From Clostridia bacterium (lineage in GTDB: Bacteria > Bacillota > Clostridia > Oscillospirales > Acutalibacteraceae): a stretch of DNA of 64,000 nt. The position numbers and the translations under genes are program-made. The notes beneath the pieces were generated by a model. That model had not been told where the DNA came from and searched no databases. It was given only the letters and a program-made list of their open reading frames with translations. Positions 59,621 to 64,000 of the stretch are shown here, one piece after another. The stretch lies in assembly GCA_017548045.1 (NCBI GenBank), contig JAFYNR010000033.1, forward strand, positions 1 to 64,000. Reading direction: 5' to 3'. Each line of letters opens with the position of its first letter. Position 1 is the first letter of the stretch.

Positions 59621-61447
59621 ATGAAAGCTGTTACCTTTGACAAAATCACTCTCGGCGGTTTCTGGAAAAACCGTTTTGAGATTAACAAAACCGCTACGAT
59701 ACCTATGGTATATGACCGCTTTTCGGATACGGGCAGATTTGACGCCTTTAAGTTTGAATGGAAAGACGGCGACCCCAAGCAGCCCCACATTTTCTGGGAT
59801 TCGGACGTTGCAAAATGGATTGAAGCCGTGGCCTACACCATTCACCTGTGCCCCGACGAAAAGCTTGAAGCGGTGGTTGACGGTGTTATTGACCTGATTG
59901 AAAAAAACCGCGACGAAAACGGATATTTCAATATTTATTTCACCGTTTGCGAGCCTGACAACCGTTTCGTTAACCGTATGGCACACGAGCTTTACTGTGC
60001 AGGCCATCTGACCGAAGCGGCAGTTGCATATTATAAGGCCACGGGTAAAGATAAATTCCTTAACCTTATGTGTGACTATATGGATTACATTGAAAAGGTG
60101 TTTTTTGTTGAGGATTCTGCGGAATTCAACACCCCCGGCCACGAAGAAATCGAGCTTGCTCTCGTTAAACTTTACGACTGCACGGGCAACAAAAAATATC
60201 TTGATATGAGCAGTCGTTTTGTTGAAACAAGAGGCACCTCCGAAAAGGACGAAGAAAGCCCTTACTACATAAGCCACGCTTATGACCAGTCCCACAAGCC
60301 CGTGCGTGAGCAGGAAACGGCAACGGGCCACAGCGTAAGAGCAACCTACCTTTACTGTGCAATGGCAGACCTTGCTCTGCGTATGAAGGATGAGTCTCTC
60401 TTTGACGCTTGCAGAAAGCTTTTCCTCAGCATCGCACAAAAGCAGATGTATGTCACCGGCGGTATCGGTTCAACCAACTACGGCGAACGTTTCACCGAGG
60501 ATTACGACCTGCCCAACGACGTTGCATATTCCGAAACCTGCGCTTCAATCGGACTTGCTCTTTTCGCCAGAAGAATGAGCCTTATTGAACCTGATTCGCT
60601 TTATGCCGATATAGCGGAAACCGCAATTTATAACTGTGCGCTTGCAGGTGTTTCTCTCAACGGAAAGGCGTTTTTCTACGTCAATCCTCTTGAAATAAAT
60701 ATGGAAAGACGCCGCATAAACAAGGAATACTATCAATACCGTGACGGTATATACAACACACCTCAGCGCCTTGAGGTTTTTGATTGCTCCTGCTGCCCTC
60801 CCAACATTGCCAGAATGATTGCGTCAATAGGCGATATTCTTTACACATATAATGATGATACTGTTTTTGTTCATCATTATTTTGAATCCGAAGCAGAGTT
60901 TGGCGGCACAAAAATAACCCAGAATACGGAATACCCCAACAACGGTAAGATTAAGCTGACCGTCAAAGGTATGGCAGGCAAAACCCTTGCCGTCAGAATT
61001 CCGGGCTGGGCAGAAAACGTCTCCGTAAGCTGTGCATATAAAACGGAAAAAGGCTATGCGTACATCGGAATCGAAGATGCCGAAGCAGAAATCAATCTTG
61101 ATTTTGCAATGGAATGCCGCCTTGTATGTGCAAACCCTGCCGTTGAATCAGACTCAGGCAAGGTTGCCCTTTGCAGAGGACCCTTCGTCTACTGTGCTGA
61201 AAGAATCGATAACGGCACATCTCTCAACAGCCTGAGTATTTGCGAAAATCTCAACGCATCCCTTACCTTCAACGAAGAAATGCAGACATACACCGTTGAG
61301 GCAGACGGCTTTGAGGATGCGCCCTCAGACTTGCTTTACCGCACATACCGCAACGACAGTATCAGCCGCAGAATAAAGCTCATCCCCTATTTTGCATTTG
61401 CAAACAGAGGCATAAGCGATATGCTTGTATGGCTTAGAATAAAATAA
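59621..61447 (+). CDS. GH127 beta-L-arabinofuranosidase (DUF1680)
   Basis: A 608-residue protein. KITLGGFWKNRFEIN opens the family, HELYCAGHLTEAAVAYY is a core helix, and the zinc/catalytic set is present: YSETCASIGLALFARRM (Glu and Cys) and DCSCCPPNIARM (paired Cys, one the nucleophile). It removes beta-L-arabinofuranose, for example from hydroxyproline-rich plant proteins. No signal peptide, so it acts on imported oligosaccharides. AAGAGGTG precedes the ATG at 59621. Its place after tRNA-synthetase genes is unexpected and may reflect read-through rather than shared function. Confidence 0.9.
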   Translation: MKAVTFDKITLGGFWKNRFEINKTATIPMVYDRFSDTGRFDAFKFEWKDGDPKQPHIFWDSDVAKWIEAVAYTIHLCPDEKLEAVVDGVIDLIEKNRDENGYFNIYFTVCEPDNRFVNRMAHELYCAGHLTEAAVAYYKATGKDKFLNLMCDYMDYIEKVFFVEDSAEFNTPGHEEIELALVKLYDCTGNKKYLDMSSRFVETRGTSEKDEESPYYISHAYDQSHKPVREQETATGHSVRATYLYCAMADLALRMKDESLFDACRKLFLSIAQKQMYVTGGIGSTNYGERFTEDYDLPNDVAYSETCASIGLALFARRMSLIEPDSLYADIAETAIYNCALAGVSLNGKAFFYVNPLEINMERRRINKEYYQYRDGIYNTPQRLEVFDCSCCPPNIARMIASIGDILYTYNDDTVFVHHYFESEAEFGGTKITQNTEYPNNGKIKLTVKGMAGKTLAVRIPGWAENVSVSCAYKTEKGYAYIGIEDAEAEINLDFAMECRLVCANPAVESDSGKVALCRGPFVYCAERIDNGTSLNSLSICENLNASLTFNEEMQTYTVEADGFEDAPSDLLYRTYRNDSISRRIKLIPYFAFANRGISDMLVWLRIK

Positions 61448-61462
61448 ATTTCTGAATAAAAA

Positions 61463-61516
61463 ACTCCTTTACGGCAAAAATAATTCCAAACGGAAAGTTA
61501 TTTTGCGTAAAGGAGT
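61463..61516 (+). promoter_or_regulatory. Long hairpin covering the ribosome binding site of the next gene
   Basis: ACTCCTTTACG (61463-61473) pairs perfectly with CGTAAAGGAGT (61506-61516). The pairing continues inward through CAAAA/TTTTG, TAA/TTA and TTCC/GGAA with small bulges. The 3' arm contains AAAGGAG, the binding site for the ATG at 61524, and is followed by TAATTTTT. It can act as terminator of the upstream unit and as a lid on translation. Confidence 0.7.
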
Positions 61517-61523
61517 AATTTTT

Positions 61524-61760
61524 ATGAAAAAGATTTCATTTGCAGTTGTTGCCGCCGTGCTTTTAATTTCGGTGATTTTCGCCGCCTGCGGCGGTGCGGA
61601 TTCGGGCAAGGTTACAGACCCTGCTCACAACGACCCCATCCTTACAACCATTGAGGATATGATGACCGAAGCAAAAACCGATATGGAGAGTATGATGTCC
61701 GACGTTATGCCCGATTCATCATCGTCAACCTCGGATACTTCATTAACAACAGTTGCATAA
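61524..61760 (+). CDS. Small lipoprotein
   Basis: A 78-residue protein with a lipoprotein signal ending IFAACGG (Cys at about 22), then a short acidic region with M-rich helices (IEDMMTEAKTDMESMMSDVMPD) and a serine-rich tail. No recognised domain. Its start is fixed by AAAGGAG nine bases upstream, which lies inside a long hairpin, so translation may be regulated. Ends before a terminator shared with the 61808 lipoprotein gene. Confidence 0.75.
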   Translation: MKKISFAVVAAVLLISVIFAACGGADSGKVTDPAHNDPILTTIEDMMTEAKTDMESMMSDVMPDSSSSTSDTSLTTVA

Positions 61761-61766
61761 AAAAGC

Positions 61767-61792
61767 GCCTCCGTACATCGCTGTACGGAGGC
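61767..61792. terminator. Bidirectional terminator
   Basis: GCCTCCGTAC pairs with GTACGGAGGC around ATCGCT. A-run before, T-rich after. Used by both convergent lipoprotein genes. Confidence 0.87.
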
Positions 61793-61807
61793 ATTTTAAT
61801 TAATCAA

Positions 61808-62698
61808 TTAATATTTGATGTTTGAGAACTCAGCCTTTGTAACTGCAGCGCCGTTACCGTTGATTGTAACGATAGCCTTGAGAACAAGAGTTGCATCGAA
61901 AGCGTATGAGTAAGTCATATTTACGATCTTGCCGCCTTCAACAGTTACTGTAACCTTGATGTTCTTATAGTTAACGTTTGTTTCGTTAACCTTGATAAGG
62001 GTTGTGAAGCCTGCGATACCGTCAACAACTTCTTCGTGTGTGATGAAGTCATTTGTGAATTTTGAAAGAGGAGTAGCGTTTGTCTTCTTGGGGTTGGTAG
62101 CGTTAGCAAGTGTGAAGCTGTAAACGCCGTCTGCATAGCTGAAGTTCTGGAGATCAGCTTCTGTGAGCTTTGTAGCCTTGATCTGGTAATCGTCCTTAAG
62201 GCCGTCCTTAGGCATTGTGCCCTTCTTAACGCCGATACCGAGGAAGTCACCAACAACGGTGTCAAGGTTTGAGTTTTCGTCAATACCCTGGATAATCTTG
62301 TTGAGAGTGTCTGTTGCGTTACCAACATCGATGGGGCTTGTGTATGAGCAGTCTCTGTTGTAGTTGTATGAACCCTTTGCTGCCTTTGCTGTTTCAGCAT
62401 TAAGGAAAGCAACGAACTCAGCCTTTGTCATTTCAGCGTCTGCTGCGGGAGCTGATGTTTCTTCTGCTGAGGGGTCAGCTGTTGAAGGATCAGCTGTTGA
62501 GGGATCCTCTGCTGAGGGCTCTTCTGCCGATACGTCTGATGTATCAACTGCGGGAGCATCTGTTGATTCTTCAACGGGAGCATCTGTGATTTCTTCTGCT
62601 GCTGTTGTGGTTGTTGTTTCGCCTGTTGTGTCATCACCGCAAGCTGCAAAAGCAAAAAGCATTGCTGCTGCGAGGAGAATTGCGAGAAGCTTTTTCAT
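61808..62698 (-). CDS. Lipoprotein, member of a local paralogous family
   Basis: A 296-residue protein. The lipoprotein signal ends FAFAACG (Cys20). A low-complexity linker of E, D, S, T, P and A follows (residues 22-92) with repeats such as EDPSTADPSTADPSAEE, then a domain of about 200 residues starting TKAEFVAFLNAET and ending TKAEFSNIKY. Its strand pattern follows the proteins at 34364 and 50574. Surface-exposed, function unknown. AGGAGG precedes the ATG at 62698. The repeat linker is probably a wall-spanning spacer. Confidence 0.78.
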   Translation of the reverse strand: MKKLLAILLAAAMLFAFAACGDDTTGETTTTTAAEEITDAPVEESTDAPAVDTSDVSAEEPSAEDPSTADPSTADPSAEETSAPAADAEMTKAEFVAFLNAETAKAAKGSYNYNRDCSYTSPIDVGNATDTLNKIIQGIDENSNLDTVVGDFLGIGVKKGTMPKDGLKDDYQIKATKLTEADLQNFSYADGVYSFTLANATNPKKTNATPLSKFTNDFITHEEVVDGIAGFTTLIKVNETNVNYKNIKVTVTVEGGKIVNMTYSYAFDATLVLKAIVTINGNGAAVTKAEFSNIKY

Positions 62699-62757
62699 GG
62701 TTTTTCCTCCTGAAAATATGTTTTGTTTTGTGTGCAAACCGCACATTTCTTATTATA

Positions 62758-62786
62758 AAAATAACCCATAACGGCGGATTTGTCAA
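62758..62786 (-). promoter_or_regulatory. Promoter of the 61808 lipoprotein gene
   Basis: On the minus strand TTGACA and TATTTT are separated by 17 bases, about 60 bases upstream of the start codon. Confidence 0.6.
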
Positions 62787-62861
62787 GGGTGAAAGTGAAT
62801 TTCACCTGCCAAAATACGCAGGGCAATTTTATGAATATTTACATAATATTAATATTTATAG

Positions 62862-62890
62862 GTGACATAATCAATTTTTTATGTTATAAT
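62862..62890 (+). promoter_or_regulatory. Promoter of the exodeoxyribonuclease III gene
   Basis: GTGACA and TATAAT are separated by 17 bases, about 33 bases before the start codon. Confidence 0.75.
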
Positions 62891-62922
62891 ATGTTTCATT
62901 ATATAATGGAGGATTGTGCGGT

Positions 62923-63687
62923 ATGGCGGTCAAAAGATTTGTATCGTGGAACGTTAACGGAATAAGAGCCTGCCTTCAGAAGGATTTTTACGAAAGCTTC
63001 AAGACGCTGAATGCGGATATATTCTGCCTTCAGGAAACCAAAATGCAGGAGGGTCAGGCAGAGCTTCTTCTCGACGGATATCATCAGTTCTGGAATTATG
63101 CCGAGAAAAAAGGTTATTCGGGAACTGCTGTTTTCACAAAGAACGAACCGATTTCCGTGTCATACGGCATAGGCATTCCCGAGCACGATACGGAAGGCAG
63201 GGTAATTACCCTTGAATTTGAAAATTATTACTTTATAACCGTTTACGTCCCCAACGCCCGTGACGGTCTTGTGCGCCTTGATTACCGTATGGATTGGGAA
63301 AACGCTTTCAGAGAATATATATGTGCTCTTGACGAAAAGAAGCCCGTTATTTTCTGCGGTGACCTGAACGTTGCACACAATGAGATTGACCTTAAAAATC
63401 CCAAATCAAACCGACGCAACCCCGGTTTCACCGATGAGGAAAGAGGAAAATTGGGTGAAATGCTTGAAAGCGGTTTTGTTGATTCCTTCCGATATTTTTA
63501 CCCCGACCTCGAAGGGGCTTACAGCTGGTGGTCATACAGATTTTCCGCAAGAGCAAAGAATGCGGGATGGAGAATTGACTACTTCATCGTATCCGAAAAG
63601 CTGAAAGAAAAAATGAAGGATGCAAAAATACACAACGAAATTTTCGGCTCCGATCACTGCCCCGTTGAGCTTGAAATTGAACTGTAA
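62923..63687 (+). CDS. xth: Exodeoxyribonuclease III / AP endonuclease
   Basis: A 254-residue enzyme of the exonuclease-III family. FVSWNVNGIRA, FCLQETKMQ (metal Glu), VPNARDG, GDLNVAHNEIDL (Asp and Asn) and the final GSDHCPVEL (Asp-His pair) are all intact. It cuts at abasic sites in base-excision repair. The ATG at 62923 follows GGAGG with a ten-base gap, a little long. A downstream gene starts 13 bases later. Confidence 0.95.
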   Translation: MAVKRFVSWNVNGIRACLQKDFYESFKTLNADIFCLQETKMQEGQAELLLDGYHQFWNYAEKKGYSGTAVFTKNEPISVSYGIGIPEHDTEGRVITLEFENYYFITVYVPNARDGLVRLDYRMDWENAFREYICALDEKKPVIFCGDLNVAHNEIDLKNPKSNRRNPGFTDEERGKLGEMLESGFVDSFRYFYPDLEGAYSWWSYRFSARAKNAGWRIDYFIVSEKLKEKMKDAKIHNEIFGSDHCPVELEIEL

Positions 63688-63699
63688 AGGAGAATAAAA

Positions 63700-64000
63700 A
63701 TGAGCGATAAAATAACAAAAATTCTTTGTGCCGTCATGGCGGTTGTTATGGTTGCGGCAGGTATTGTTTTCTTTGTTTCAACCAAAAATTCAGGCGGTTC
63801 ACCTCAGATTGAAAATCCTGAACCCGTTGTGTTTTCATATGACGAAAGTGCCTATACCGCAAGCCTTTCCGTCAAAGGTGCAAACGGTGAAATTTATCTG
63901 CCCACCGATTTCAGCGGCATTTATTATACAGCCGACCTTAACGGCAGTGTGAAATTTTACGAATACGCAAACGGTCAGATGGTTGCAAGTACTCTTGCAG
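63700..64000 (+). CDS. Membrane-anchored protein, 3' end outside window
   Basis: The first 100 codons of a gene that runs off the window. An N-terminal membrane segment (ILCAVMAVVMVAAGIVFFV, residues 8-26) is followed by a linker and a beta-rich start of an outer domain (VFSYDESAYTASLSVKGANG). AAGGAGA lies before the ATG. It is 13 bases after the exonuclease III gene. Not recognised; the visible part is too short to place. Confidence 0.7.
   Translation, partial: MSDKITKILCAVMAVVMVAAGIVFFVSTKNSGGSPQIENPEPVVFSYDESAYTASLSVKGANGEIYLPTDFSGIYYTADLNGSVKFYEYANGQMVASTLA

Noticed and set aside
59558-60439. Long minus-strand frame opposite the GH127 gene
   Set aside because: Antisense composition without family motifs; the plus-strand frame has full GH127 signatures.

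Overview
The window looks like a chromosomal stretch from a gut-type Clostridia (Firmicutes), probably of the Oscillospirales/Ruminococcaceae kind. The grounds are strong AGGAGG-type ribosome binding sites, GTG and TTG starts beside ATG, mid-range GC, an elongation factor P gene followed by a CD1247-like zinc-ribbon gene, a NadD-YqeK fusion, paired GluRS and GlnRS genes, and many secreted or intracellular glycan enzymes. No search was run, so the taxonomic call is inference.

Layout. 1-3100 is an accessory edge: the C-terminal part of a large serine recombinase, an unrecognised polytopic membrane protein, a peptide deformylase gene that has lost its N-terminal third, and a possible remnant of a mobile-element ORF. 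3068-7366 is a secreted pair (GH78 alpha-L-rhamnosidase and beta-helix protein) suited to rhamnose-containing pectin. 7481-12090 holds a two-component system, an HD-domain nucleotidase-like gene and a Nudix gene. 12142-17966 is a housekeeping block (rpsU, leuS, rsfS, nadD-yqeK, ABC pair). 18199-21000 carries two tRNA-Ser genes, a tRNA-Ala whose 3' end and terminator are duplicated, an acyltransferase and a lipid kinase. 21007-22821 is an inositol-monophosphatase gene preceded by a DUF4062 (TIR-like) gene.

22969-28286 is a five-gene operon of two Gfo/Idh/MocA dehydrogenases, two TIM-barrel epimerase/isomerase-like proteins and a GPH-type sugar symporter. Its promoter contains the dyad TACTTT-N3-AAAGTA. 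The same dyad lies at the start of transcription of melA, a GH4 alpha-galactosidase at 32993. GH4 enzymes work by NAD-dependent oxidation at C3 followed by elimination, which is also the chemistry expected of Gfo/Idh plus TIM-barrel partners. The two loci may therefore form one co-regulated oxidative glycoside-degrading system. This is the most interesting candidate in the window.

28480-32311 carries cysK, nadE, an M24 peptidase, efp and the CD1247-like gene. A divergent pair of small XRE regulators with a dyad operator precedes melA. 34364-43303 mixes envelope and housekeeping genes: a lipoprotein, an M28 peptidase, a VanY-like carboxypeptidase, a sugar transferase, a cyclase-family protein, prfB without the usual frameshift, a prokaryotic RING-like membrane protein, galU and a PI-PLC-like protein. 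43413-48927 is an L-fucose operon (fucI, an FGGY kinase, fucU) behind an ABC exporter. 49072-55432 has a secreted phosphoesterase, a small cassette bounded by two identical terminators, pnp with a large hairpin leader, rpsO and an M23 peptidase. 55628-61760 is a plus-strand operon of gltX, glnS, a membrane protein, a GH127 arabinofuranosidase and a small lipoprotein whose ribosome binding site lies inside a long hairpin. The window ends with a lipoprotein, an exodeoxyribonuclease III and a truncated membrane-anchored gene.
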